A stretch of DNA of 64,000 bases from Leifsonia sp. EB41 (GTDB lineage: Bacteria; Actinomycetota; Actinomycetes; Actinomycetales; Microbacteriaceae): the NCBI RefSeq assembly GCF_041262565.1, contig NZ_JBGCCJ010000001.1:3906001-3970000 (forward strand), written 5' to 3'. The notes under the pieces were generated by a model. That model was not told the DNA's origin. It worked only from the letters and a program-made list of their open reading frames with translations, and ran no database searches. A program made the translations under genes and the position numbers. This document shows positions 17,802 to 26,474 of this stretch, in pieces (the stretch's first letter is position 1; the number at the start of each line of letters is the position of its first letter).

Positions 17802-18941
17802 TCACCGCGCCCAGCTCACGCCGAGCGTCGCCTGCAGCGCGTACTGCGCCGCTCCGCGGAACGGCTGTTCCTGCGCAGTCTTCGCGTAGCGGAAGCTGAG
17901 CGGCATCGCGGCGCGGACCGGATGGCGGGCCGCCTCCGCGCGCACATGCCCGATGAAGTCCGGACCGAGCTTCGGCGCGGCGCCGCCGAGGACGACGTTC
18001 GGCACGTCGAGAGCCGCGCCGACCATCAGGAGCGCCCGCGCCAGCACGCGGGCGCCCGCGGCGATGCGCTCACGGGACGCGGGGAGCGCGGCGAGCGTTG
18101 CCACATCGACGGCCTCCAGGTCGGCGCCGTGGGGGAGACCGAGGAGGCTCGTCACCGAGACCACCTCCTCCAGGCATCCGCGGTTGCCGCAGGCGCACAG
18201 CGGCGCGTCGTCGCCGAACAGCACCGGCACGTGGCCGATCTCGCCCGCGCGGTGCGTCGCGCCCGCGAGCACGTCGCCGTCGACGATGACGGCGGCGCCG
18301 ACGCCCGTGCTGAGTGAGACGAAGAGCTGGTTGGCGCCGAACTCCTCGGAGATCGCATAGTCGGCGATCGCCTCCGCGTCCGCGTCGTTGACCAGGTGCA
18401 CGGGGGCGGAGACGACCCCGGCGAGCTCACGGCCGAGGTCGACGTCGACCCAGCCGAGCTGCACGCTCTCCCGGATCAGGTCGGCGTCCACGATGCCGGG
18501 GACCTGGACCGCCACGGCGACCACGCGGGCCGTCGTCGCTCCGGCGAGGCGGCGCACGATCGCGCGCACGTCCTCCACCGTCGCGGTCGCGGTGGTGCGG
18601 TGAGCCACGGACTGCACCACGACGCCGAGGAGGTCGACCACGGCGCCGCGGACGAGCCCGGGCTGGACGATCACCGACAGCAGCACGTTTCGGGAGGCCT
18701 CGACGCGCAGCGTGGTCGCGCGCTTGCCGCCGGTGCTCTCGGCGAGGCTGCCCTCCACGACCAGGCCGTCGGCGATGAGGCCGGCCAGCAGCGACGACAC
18801 GGTCGCCGAGGTCAGCCCGGTGCGGCGCGCGATGCTCGCCCGGGTGGCCGATCCTTCGCCGGACAGCACGAGCTGCAGCGCGCTGGTCAGGTTGCGCTCG
18901 CGCACGGCGGACTGCGTCGCCTTGCCGTGATCGTCAGCCAC
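17802..18941 (-). CDS. ROK family transcriptional regulator
   Basis: A 379-residue ROK repressor, convergent with the first ROK operon. It has an N-terminal winged helix (TRASIARRTGLTSATVSSLLAGLIADGL), the ROK ATPase-like core (NDADAEAIADYAI, STGVGAAVIVDG), and the complete zinc motif CACGNRGCLEE. The GTG at 18941 is chosen because GAGGAGGA lies just before it; an upstream in-frame start would add 16 residues without a site. It diverges from the isochorismatase-like gene across about 75 bases and could control it. Ligand unknown. Confidence 0.88.
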   Translation of the reverse strand: MADDHGKATQSAVRERNLTSALQLVLSGEGSATRASIARRTGLTSATVSSLLAGLIADGLVVEGSLAESTGGKRATTLRVEASRNVLLSVIVQPGLVRGAVVDLLGVVVQSVAHRTTATATVEDVRAIVRRLAGATTARVVAVAVQVPGIVDADLIRESVQLGWVDVDLGRELAGVVSAPVHLVNDADAEAIADYAISEEFGANQLFVSLSTGVGAAVIVDGDVLAGATHRAGEIGHVPVLFGDDAPLCACGNRGCLEEVVSVTSLLGLPHGADLEAVDVATLAALPASRERIAAGARVLARALLMVGAALDVPNVVLGGAAPKLGPDFIGHVRAEAARHPVRAAMPLSFRYAKTAQEQPFRGAAQYALQATLGVSWAR

Positions 18942-19015
18942 AGTCCTCCTCGCGGCGCGCGTCTCTCGTGGCCCCCGGTTTACGACCATAGCGAACGCGG
19001 CGCATGATGGGACGC

Positions 19016-19534
19016 ATGGGATATGGCCTCATGCTCGTCGACGTCCAGCGCAACATGCTGGAGGGCGAGAGCGCCGTCGAGGGCGCCGCGGACTTCCGGG
19101 GCGTGCTCGCCGACCTGCTGGACGCGGCACGGGACGCGGACGCCGCGATCGTGCACGTGAAGAACGACGGACGCCGAGGCGACCCCGACGAGCCGGGCAT
19201 GCCGGGCTGGGAGCTCGTCTTCGCGCCGCTGCCCGGCGAGCCGGTCGTGCGCAAGGACGCCGCGAACACCTTCGAGTCCAACCCGGCGCTGGCGGACGTG
19301 CTGCGGGCGATGGGCGTGGACACCCTCGTCGTGGCCGGCCTGCAGAGCGAGTACTGCGTGCAGGCGACCGCGGTCGGCGCGCTGGAGCGCGGGTTCGACG
19401 TGATCGTCCCGGCCGGAGCGCACTGGACCTACGACGACGGTGAGCCGGCGGCCGACATCGTGGAGCGCGTCACATTGGACCTCATCGCGGCCGGGGTGGA
19501 GGTTCCCGAGCTGGACGAGGTGACGTTCGGCTGA
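19016..19534 (+). CDS. Isochorismatase-like cysteine hydrolase
   Basis: A 172-residue protein of the isochorismatase/nicotinamidase superfamily. The catalytic triad is visible: Asp in MLVDVQRNML, Lys in VVRKDAANTFESN and Cys in QSEYCVQATA. The substrate could be a nicotinamide-like amide, N-carbamoyl compound or similar; sequence alone does not decide. ATG 19016 is favoured by a GGGA six bases upstream; ATG 19004 is also possible. The gene ends 19 bases before the jetC stop and occupies the place where jetD would be expected, but it is on the opposite strand and unrelated to Toprim nucleases. Confidence 0.82.
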   Translation: MGYGLMLVDVQRNMLEGESAVEGAADFRGVLADLLDAARDADAAIVHVKNDGRRGDPDEPGMPGWELVFAPLPGEPVVRKDAANTFESNPALADVLRAMGVDTLVVAGLQSEYCVQATAVGALERGFDVIVPAGAHWTYDDGEPAADIVERVTLDLIAAGVEVPELDEVTFG

Positions 19535-19553
19535 AGCACGCCGGCGGCCCCGC

Positions 19554-22500
19554 CTAGGCCTGCAGGGCCCCGATCCGCTCGCCTTCCAGCGCCTCCCGGA
19601 TGCTGAGTGAGTAGATCCGCGACAGTCCGGGCCGCGCCGGGTCGCCCGTGACGTACGCAACCGACTCCACGTGCTCCTCGAACGCGTTCACCTTGTCGCG
19701 CGGGGCGCCGACGATGAGCTGGAAGCCGAGCCCGCGGAACGCCGCGAGGGCGCGCCCGGTGTACTCGTTGTCCGCCTTCACGAAGCCCTCGTCGAGCACG
19801 ATCGGGGCGTAGGTGGGAGTGGCGTCCGTCCCGTCGCCGAGCCGGTAGCGCAGCGCGGCGCCCAGCACGAAGGCGATGAGCTCCTGGCCCTCGCCGCCGG
19901 ACTTGCCCGCAACGCCTTCGTGGACGATCTGCGTCCCGTCGGCGCGGGTCTCGATCGCCCGGAACTGGTAGTGCTCGCGGGCGTCGAGCACGCGGCGCCG
20001 CCACGCCTCGCCCGCCCGGGAGCGCTCCTCCAGCCGGGACAGGTCGCGGCGGAGGTCGAGGAAGTCGCGCTCGATCGACGCGGCGTCCCTCCGATCGGCT
20101 CCGGAGGCGGTCGCTGTGTGCTTGCGCAGCGTGCGCGTGAACTCGTGGAGGTCGCTGTTGGACACCGGCCGCGGGTCGATGTCGAGCGTCGACCCCTCCC
20201 GGAACTCGATGCCGCGCAGCGCGCTCGAGATCGGGCGGACGCCGCGGCGGATGGCGTGGCCGTCCTCCTCGATCTGGGTGAGCAGGGCGCGCAGGCTGTC
20301 GCCCATGCTCGCGCCGGCCTTGACCAGCCAGTCGGACTTCGCGCGCGGGAGGTCGTCCTCCACGAGCACCCGGTGGATGGCCTCCACGGCGGGGAGGCTG
20401 TCGATGGTCGCGTCGATCTCGGCGCCGGGGTCGAGGTCGCGGTAGCGCTCGAACGTGACGATGAGGAGCTGCTCGTAGTGCTCGACGTTCTGCTGGTGGG
20501 CGTCGATCTGGTCGCGGAGCGCCGCCAGCGCCTCGGCGTACCGTCGGTCGACGTCGGCCGGCTCCCGCGGCGCCGTGAACGGCAGCGTGCCGAGCAGGAG
20601 GCGCTCCTCGGCGGTCAGCGCGCTGTTGTCCTCCAGGGCGTCGGCGACGCTGTCCTCGATGTCGATGAGGTCGGCGTGCTGCGACTCCAGCTCGTCCACG
20701 CGCGACTGGAGGGCGGCGCCGCGCTTGGCGGCGTCGATGCGCTCGCGGTCGTGGCGCTCGGCCTCCTCCTGCAGGGCGGCGGCCTCGGGGTGGGCGACCG
20801 AGACGTTCGCGAGCTGCTCGGCGAGCTCGGCCACCCGTGCCGCGTGGGACGCGACGTCGATGGCCTCCCACTCGATCGCGCGGATCGCGCCGAGGGCCTC
20901 GCTGCGGCGGCGGGCGTCGCCGTGCTCGGCCTCCGCGCGGTCGGATTCGGCTCGGGCCTCCGCCAGTTCGGTCTCCAGGGCGGCGATGCGGGACGCGAGC
21001 TCGTGGATGCGCGGGGTGTTGTCGAGGCCGATCCAGGAGGCGGTGCGGCGGTCGTCCTTCACGACGCGGCCGCGTGCGGCCGAGCGCATGCCGGAGCGGG
21101 TGACGGCGCCGGAGACGCCGGCGGGTCGCGGCGCGTCCAGCTCGTCGGGCGACTCGACGCAGAGCACGCTGCGGTCGGCCACGAGTTCGTCGTGCAGCCA
21201 GCCCCAGAACGGGCTGGCGTCGTCGAACTGCAGGAGGGCGGGCAGGGTGCGGTCCACCGGGTCGAGCGCGGGTGCGCGTCCAGCGACCGCGGGGACCAGC
21301 ACGACCCGGCCGCGCATGTCGGCCTCGTTCACGAACCGGCGGACGGCGTCGAAGCTGCGCTCGTCGACGATCAGGTGCGTCGCGACCTCGCCGAGCACGG
21401 ACTCCACCGCGCGGCTCCAGTCCCGGCGGCCCGCGGCGACCTCGAACAGCTCGCCCGCGTACGGGAGGTCTTCCGGGGACAGCCCTGCGCCCTCGGCGAT
21501 CCGGCGCCGGCGCTCGTCGGCGTCGGCGGGGACGTTGCTTCGGCGCTGCTCGAACGACCGTTTCTCGGCGTTCGCGGTGGCGATGGCCTTCTTCGCCGCG
21601 TCGACGCGGCCGGCCAGCTCGTAGCGGTGCGCCTGCTGGTCGTCGTCGGCGGTGACCGCGGCGAGCCGCGACTCGGCCTCGCGCTGCAGCTCGGCGAGCT
21701 GGTCGGCGGACTCCGGCGCGGTCAGGCCCGCCCGGGCGAACAGGGCGTCGGCCGCCGCGCGCTCGCGCGTCTGGGCGGCGAGCACGCGCTCGGCGAACTC
21801 GTGCTCGCGGCGGAGAGCCACGGACGGGTCGCCGCCGGCCGCGGCGAGCCGGGCCTGGGCGTCCTGGTGCGCTCGGTGCGCCGCGCGCTCCTGGGTGTCG
21901 GCCTCGCGGCGCCGCGCCTCCTGCTCGCGCTTGCGGTCGCGGACCTCGTCCACCCGGCCGGACACCCAGTCACGGATGCGCTCGGCCAGCCAGACCCGCA
22001 GGCGCGGGTCCGTCTCGCCGTCGGCGGGGGAGAGGAGCCGGCGCTTGCCGGTCGCGTCCTCCGCGGCAGCCGCGTACTGCTCGGCGCGGGCGGGGACGTC
22101 GGCCAGCACCTCCAGCTTGCGGCGCGTGGTCTCGAACACGTCGTAGAGCGCCGACGCCTCGCGGTAGCTGCTGAGCGTGGTCTCCCAGCGGGACAGCGCG
22201 CGCGGCTCGGTGAGCACGAAGCTCTTGAACAGCTCGTCGATGGAGAAGACGCCCTTGGACGCCTGCGCGCGGCGCAGCAGGGTGAGCGCCTTGAGCTGCG
22301 ACTCGTCGCTGCCGCCGATGCCGAGCTCCTCGCACAGCCGCACGCGCAGCTCGGGCTGCGAGGAGGTGACCAGGTCGCGCTCCGGGTGCACCAGCCGGGC
22401 GAGGGAGGCGCGGGTGAGCGGCGACGAGCTGCCGGGCTCCTGCACCAGCTCGTTGAGCCGGCCGAGCGGGAACTCGCCGTGGGCGAGCAGGTACACGGTC

Positions 22501-22961
22501 GAGCTGGTGACCTCGTCCTGCGTGGAGGTCTCCGGCCCGATCCAGGCGAGGCGCGCTGCGGTGATGGTCTCGCCGAGCTCGGTGCGCCACGTGACGGCGG
22601 CGCCGCTCGGGAACGCCGTGCCGAGCGGGCGGAGGAAGTGGGTCGTGGTGGTGTCCGAGCCGGCGTCCTTCACCTCGTCGGTCTTGCCGCGGGCGTAGCT
22701 GTAGACGGTGCGCTCGGAGCGCTGCCGGGAGTCGTCCCGCGCCGCGCGGTTGAACTCCTGCGGGTTCGGCATGATGACGGCCGACATCGCGTCGAGCACG
22801 GTCGACTTGCCGCGCCCGGTCGGGCCGAGGATGGCGATGCCGCCGCGGCCCACGGGCATGCGGTGCAAGCCCTCGTAGCTTCCCCAGTTGAGGAGCTGGA
22901 CGAGCTCGATGCGGAACTGGCCGCGGCGCAGCAGGCCTTCGTCTGCGGGCAGGTCGGTCAC
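19554..22961 (-). CDS. jetC: JetC/MksB-like SMC ATPase
   Basis: A 1135-residue SMC-like ATPase of the SbcC/MukB-related Wadjet and MksBEF families. Walker A is GPTGRGKST near residue 50, preceded by the typical NWGSYEG; two long coiled-coil arms rich in Glu, Arg and Ala flank a hinge near the middle; the signature is SGGEGQEL and Walker B is YAPIVLDEGFVKAD, followed by the IVGAPRDKV region characteristic of this branch. In studied systems the complex extrudes DNA loops and, with a JetD nuclease, cuts small circular DNA. The GTG start overlaps the jetB stop (GTGA). It is the last gene of the operon. Confidence 0.9.
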   Translation of the reverse strand: MTDLPADEGLLRRGQFRIELVQLLNWGSYEGLHRMPVGRGGIAILGPTGRGKSTVLDAMSAVIMPNPQEFNRAARDDSRQRSERTVYSYARGKTDEVKDAGSDTTTTHFLRPLGTAFPSGAAVTWRTELGETITAARLAWIGPETSTQDEVTSSTVYLLAHGEFPLGRLNELVQEPGSSSPLTRASLARLVHPERDLVTSSQPELRVRLCEELGIGGSDESQLKALTLLRRAQASKGVFSIDELFKSFVLTEPRALSRWETTLSSYREASALYDVFETTRRKLEVLADVPARAEQYAAAAEDATGKRRLLSPADGETDPRLRVWLAERIRDWVSGRVDEVRDRKREQEARRREADTQERAAHRAHQDAQARLAAAGGDPSVALRREHEFAERVLAAQTRERAAADALFARAGLTAPESADQLAELQREAESRLAAVTADDDQQAHRYELAGRVDAAKKAIATANAEKRSFEQRRSNVPADADERRRRIAEGAGLSPEDLPYAGELFEVAAGRRDWSRAVESVLGEVATHLIVDERSFDAVRRFVNEADMRGRVVLVPAVAGRAPALDPVDRTLPALLQFDDASPFWGWLHDELVADRSVLCVESPDELDAPRPAGVSGAVTRSGMRSAARGRVVKDDRRTASWIGLDNTPRIHELASRIAALETELAEARAESDRAEAEHGDARRRSEALGAIRAIEWEAIDVASHAARVAELAEQLANVSVAHPEAAALQEEAERHDRERIDAAKRGAALQSRVDELESQHADLIDIEDSVADALEDNSALTAEERLLLGTLPFTAPREPADVDRRYAEALAALRDQIDAHQQNVEHYEQLLIVTFERYRDLDPGAEIDATIDSLPAVEAIHRVLVEDDLPRAKSDWLVKAGASMGDSLRALLTQIEEDGHAIRRGVRPISSALRGIEFREGSTLDIDPRPVSNSDLHEFTRTLRKHTATASGADRRDAASIERDFLDLRRDLSRLEERSRAGEAWRRRVLDAREHYQFRAIETRADGTQIVHEGVAGKSGGEGQELIAFVLGAALRYRLGDGTDATPTYAPIVLDEGFVKADNEYTGRALAAFRGLGFQLIVGAPRDKVNAFEEHVESVAYVTGDPARPGLSRIYSLSIREALEGERIGALQA

Positions 22962-23638
22962 TCGGCGTCCTCCTCGGCGGCGGTGGCGGTCTCGCTGGGC
23001 GCCCCTGCGCCCTCCAGGAACATCCGCTCCAGGTGGAGCAGCTCGGCGGTCCCGATCAACGGCACGACGGCAGGCGAGACCAGGAAGAGGTCGGGGTCGT
23101 CCGGGGCGGGCGTCAGCAGCTCCAGCCGGTCGAGGGCGGCGATCGCCGCGCGGATGCGGCGGTCCACGCGCACCTCGTCGTGGGCGGAGTCGCCCTGGAA
23201 CCGGCCGAGGAACTCCGCGATGTGGTCGCGGCTGACGGTGACCGGCTCGTCCTGCGCGTCGGTGTACGCGTGCTCCTGCCGCAGCAGCACGAGCAGCAGC
23301 GAGGCGTCGCGGGACAGCGGCTTCTCGCGCCGCAGCAGCACCGGGACGCCGTCCTCGCCGTTCTGCCGCTTGAAGGCGACCTCGTGCTCGCGGTCGAGGT
23401 GCAGGGTCAGGAACAGCTCGTCGAGCCGTGCGCGGATGTCGTCCTCGTGATCGAGGAGGCCGCGCCAGGCGTCCGGCTGCTTGGCGCGGGTGATGAACCG
23501 GCTCGTCAGCAGAGTGACGAGGGCCGTGCGGGCCTCGCGCGGGAGGGCGTCGGAGGGGTGGTCGCCGAAGGCGTCGGCGCCGGTGCCGTCCTCGACCCCT
23601 TCACTGCTCATCTGGTCCTGTTCGAGAGTGTCCGTCAT
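22958..23638 (-). CDS. jetB: JetB/MksE-like DUF4194 protein
   Basis: A 226-residue DUF4194 protein, the KITE-type partner that bridges the SMC head and the kleisin in Wadjet/MksBEF complexes. The family core is visible from LTSRFITRAKQPDAW through LDELFLTLHLDREHEVAFKRQ and LLRREKPLSRDASLLLVLLRQEH, then a winged-helix region ending LFLVSPAVVPLIG. The N-terminal 35 residues are acidic and the end is Ala/Glu-rich. Its ATG overlaps the jetA stop (ATGA) and its stop overlaps the jetC start, so all three are translationally coupled and made in matched amounts. Confidence 0.88.
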   Translation of the reverse strand: MTDTLEQDQMSSEGVEDGTGADAFGDHPSDALPREARTALVTLLTSRFITRAKQPDAWRGLLDHEDDIRARLDELFLTLHLDREHEVAFKRQNGEDGVPVLLRREKPLSRDASLLLVLLRQEHAYTDAQDEPVTVSRDHIAEFLGRFQGDSAHDEVRVDRRIRAAIAALDRLELLTPAPDDPDLFLVSPAVVPLIGTAELLHLERMFLEGAGAPSETATAAEEDAE

Positions 23639-25146
23639 CGGTCCTCCGCCTCCGTCTCGAGCGCGTCCCGTCCGAAGACGAGCAGCGGCATGGTCACTTC
23701 CCGGTCGCCGTCCGCCAGCTTCAGCGGCACGGTCTGGACGCCCTCGGCCACGGCGTCGTGCTCGGCGCCGAGCTCGATGAGGCTGACGGCCAGTCCGAGC
23801 CGGCGGAACTCCGGCGGAGTCTCGGCGTAGACGTCGGCGCCGGTCACGGTCTCCGCACGTGAGAGCAGCGAGTCGATCGTCTCCCGCACCGCTGCCGCGC
23901 TGGTCCCCACCGCGAGCCGGAGCGCCTCGCGCTCGTGGTCGGGCAGCGGGTCGTCGTTCTCGGTGATCGTCACGCCGACCTGGGGGCGGCCGCGGTCGCG
24001 CCAGAGCTGCGTCTGGGTCACGTCCACGAGATCCCAGCCGCCGATGCCGAGCACATCGCCGTCGACCAGCACAGGTCCCGGCCGACGCTCCGTCCACAGC
24101 GCCCCGGCGTCGAGCGCGCGGGCCGCGAGCGAGAGCAGCCGGGCGTGCCGGTCGGACCCGCTGCGGCTGAGGAACCGGCGCAGCGAGGAGGTCCAGCGCA
24201 CGTAGGTCTCCTGGACCGTCTGCTCCTCAGCCAGGAGCGAGGTGATCAGGGTCTCGAGCTGGGCGCGCTGCCGCTCGGTCAGCTCGGTGTTGGGACGGGA
24301 CAGCACACGGTCGATGTCGGCGCGCATCCCGTCGAGCTGGCGCGAGGACAGCATCCCCGCGAATCCGCGGTAGGCGCGGCCCTCCGGCGTCTGCTCCAGC
24401 AGGTCGTTGTCGCGCAGGAACCGGTCGACGAGCGCGCCCTTGCCGACGTGCTGGGAGGAGGCGGCGCGCGCGACCTCGCGGTGGCGCTGCTCGACCATCG
24501 CGCCGAGCTGGCGGAAGTCCTCCGGCAGCGTCGCGGTGAGCCGGAGCACCTCGCGGAGCTGGCGGGCGACCGTCTCGGGGGAGGCCGCGACCGCCCCGTC
24601 GCGCGCGATGGCGTCGCGTCGCGCCTGCAACTCGGCGATCTCCCGGTCGAGGCGTTCGAGCTGGGACTCCGCGGTGGGGTCGGTGAGCGCGGCGAGGTGG
24701 TGGACGGCGTGCGCGATGCTCGCGAAGCGCGCCTCCGACACCGCGCTGTCCGGCTCGGCCAGCTCGCGGACGATCCGCAGCGCCTGGAGGGCGTACTGCG
24801 AGAGCCGGTAGCGCGCGCGGCCCTCGCCGGCCCCGGCGCGGGTGCGGACCAGCCAGCGGCTGTCGACCCAGCTCCGGCAGTACTCGACCGGCGAAGTGCG
24901 TGAGGACTCGGCGTCGGCCGGAGCCTCAGCCTCCGGCTCGCTGTCGTCGCGGTCGTCGTCCAGCGCGTCGAGCGCCTCGGCGACCTTCTGGTGGAACCAG
25001 TCGGCGGAGACGGTGCCGTCGGCGTACTCGAGGTGGCGCGAGAACAGCGGCAGGACCCAGCGGCCGTTGTAGCTGCGCAGCAGCGCCCAGGTGGGGTGCT
25101 CCTCCCAGACCGCTGCGACGCGCGCGGCGTCGAGAGCCTCGTCCAT
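23635..25146 (-). CDS. jetA: JetA/MksF-like DUF3375 protein (kleisin subunit)
   Basis: A 503-residue DUF3375 protein, first gene of the Jet operon. The opening WEEHPTWALLRSYNGRWVL and FSRHLEYADGTVSADWFHQKV are typical, as are the SPVEYCRSWVDSRWLVRT segment and the central coiled coil (SQLERLDREIAELQARRDAI). In characterised complexes this is the kleisin that closes the SMC ring. GGAGG abuts two consecutive ATG codons (25149 and 25146); I use the second because the first leaves no spacer. The gene starts only about 18 bases after the T-run of the tRNA-fMet terminator, so where its promoter lies is unclear. Confidence 0.87.
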   Translation of the reverse strand: MDEALDAARVAAVWEEHPTWALLRSYNGRWVLPLFSRHLEYADGTVSADWFHQKVAEALDALDDDRDDSEPEAEAPADAESSRTSPVEYCRSWVDSRWLVRTRAGAGEGRARYRLSQYALQALRIVRELAEPDSAVSEARFASIAHAVHHLAALTDPTAESQLERLDREIAELQARRDAIARDGAVAASPETVARQLREVLRLTATLPEDFRQLGAMVEQRHREVARAASSQHVGKGALVDRFLRDNDLLEQTPEGRAYRGFAGMLSSRQLDGMRADIDRVLSRPNTELTERQRAQLETLITSLLAEEQTVQETYVRWTSSLRRFLSRSGSDRHARLLSLAARALDAGALWTERRPGPVLVDGDVLGIGGWDLVDVTQTQLWRDRGRPQVGVTITENDDPLPDHEREALRLAVGTSAAAVRETIDSLLSRAETVTGADVYAETPPEFRRLGLAVSLIELGAEHDAVAEGVQTVPLKLADGDREVTMPLLVFGRDALETEAEDR

Positions 25147-25163
25147 CATCCTCCGGTGCAGAC

Positions 25164-25206
25164 AAAAATCGGCCCGGACCTGGGGATTTCTCCTCAAGTC
25201 CGGGCC
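25164..25206 (-). terminator. Intrinsic terminator of the initiator tRNA
   Basis: Reading the minus strand, GGCCCGGAC (25206-25198) pairs perfectly with GTCCGGGCC (25179-25171) and is followed by GATTTTTG, whose T-run is 25168-25164. It lies between tRNA-fMet and jetA. Confidence 0.85.
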
Positions 25207-25209
25207 AGT

Positions 25210-25286
25210 TGGTTGCGGGGGCAGGATTTGAACCTACGACCTCTGGGTTATGAGCCCAGCGAGCTACCGAGCTGCTCCACCCCGCG
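25210..25286 (-). tRNA. Initiator tRNA-fMet (CAT)
   Basis: The 77-base gene has anticodon CAT in the loop of a stem with three G-C pairs (GGGCTCATAACCC), the C1-A72 mismatch at the acceptor end and an encoded CCA, which together mark the formyl-methionine initiator rather than the elongator. T-arm is GGTTCAAATCC. Confidence 0.97.
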
Positions 25287-25406
25287 GCACAAGGAAAAAC
25301 TTATCACGAGCTCGCGGCAGTGCGAAATCGGCTGCAGGCCCGGGCGAGTCCGGTCACGTAGACCGGTCGTCCCAGTAGAGTTCTGCCAGGACCCGGAGGA
25401 CGGCGA

Positions 25407-26474
25407 ATGGCGAACCCTGCTCAGAAGTACCGCGTGTGTGTGATCGAGGACGATCCGGACGTCGCCTTCTACATGAAGACGGTGCTCGAGAAGCGTGCGG
25501 ACGCGCAGGTCGTCGCCGTCACGGACCCGTCCATCGCCCTCGACACCATCGCGGCGTTCGACCCCGATGTCGTCATCACCGACATCGAGATGCCCGGAAT
25601 CTCCGGCATCGACCTCCTGCGCGAGCTGCGCGGCCGCCACCCGGGGATGCCCGTCGTGGTGATGACCGCGCACGTCTCCGTCGACTACGCCGTCTCCGCG
25701 CTGCGCGCCCAGGCCGACGAGTTCCTCACCAAGCCGATCGCCTCCTCCGAGCTGGTCGCGATCGTCGGACGGCTCGCGGAGGAGGGCCGCGCCAAGCGTG
25801 CCGCCAGCCAGCAGCAGGTGGTCCTCGCGATCGGCGCGCACCCGGACGACGTCGAGATCGGCGTCGGCGGCATCCTCTCCGCGCACCGCGACGCCGGCAA
25901 CCAGGTCGTCATCCTCACCCTCTCCCGCGGAGCCCGCGGCGGCGACGCCGACGACCGCCAGCACGAGTCGCTCGCGGCGGCCGAGCTGCTCGGCGCACGG
26001 CTGTTCCTGGAGGACCTGGAGGACACCCGGATCTCGGCGGCCGACCCCACCGTGACCATCATCGAGCGCGTCGTCGCCGAGGTGAAGCCGGACATCGTCT
26101 ACACGCACTCCGCGCACGACCGCCACCAGGACCACCGTGCCGTGCACGCCGCTGTGAGCGTCGCGACGCGCGACGTGCGCACGGTGTGCTGCTTCCAGAG
26201 CCCGTCGGCCACCATCGACTTCCGGCCGACCCGCTTCGTGCCGATCGACGGGTTCACGGAGGCCAAGCTGCGGCTCATCGACTGCTTCCGCTCGCAGGCC
26301 GAGCAGCGCGCGTACCTGGAGCACGACTTCGTGCTCGCCACGGCGCGGTACTGGTCGCGGTTCGGCGGCGGGACGAGCTGCGAGCCGCTGGAGGTGATGC
26401 GCGACACCGCCGACATCTCGGTGCCGGCTTCGAGCATCCACACCGACGCCCGGATCAGAAGGACCCAGGAATGA
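25407..26474 (+). CDS. Response regulator receiver fused to PIG-L deacetylase
   Basis: A 355-residue two-domain protein. Residues 1-125 form a receiver: acidic pair in VIEDDPDV, phosphoacceptor Asp59 in VVITDIEMPG, Thr in VVMTAHV and Lys in FLTKP. Residues 135-350 form a PIG-L/LmbE zinc deacetylase: AHPDDVEIGVGG (His145, Asp147, Asp148) and HSAHDRHQDHRAVH supply the metal ligands and base. PIG-L enzymes deacetylate N-acetylglucosaminyl groups in mycothiol, bacillithiol and lipid pathways; fusion to a receiver implies phosphorylation-controlled catalysis instead of DNA binding. The ATG at 25407 has CGGAGGA six bases upstream. It is the first of seven genes joined by four-base overlaps, with a kinase five genes later. 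Confidence 0.9.
   Translation: MANPAQKYRVCVIEDDPDVAFYMKTVLEKRADAQVVAVTDPSIALDTIAAFDPDVVITDIEMPGISGIDLLRELRGRHPGMPVVVMTAHVSVDYAVSALRAQADEFLTKPIASSELVAIVGRLAEEGRAKRAASQQQVVLAIGAHPDDVEIGVGGILSAHRDAGNQVVILTLSRGARGGDADDRQHESLAAAELLGARLFLEDLEDTRISAADPTVTIIERVVAEVKPDIVYTHSAHDRHQDHRAVHAAVSVATRDVRTVCCFQSPSATIDFRPTRFVPIDGFTEAKLRLIDCFRSQAEQRAYLEHDFVLATARYWSRFGGGTSCEPLEVMRDTADISVPASSIHTDARIRRTQE

Noticed and set aside
19016..19534. Isochorismatase-like gene as a replacement for JetD
   Set aside because: It is on the opposite strand, is a cysteine hydrolase with an intact triad, and has no nuclease features.
19671..23450. A 1259-codon open frame on the plus strand
   Set aside because: It is antisense to jetC and jetB; its composition (Arg/Gly/Ala/Val strings) is what high-GC shadow frames give, and the minus strand carries clear family motifs.
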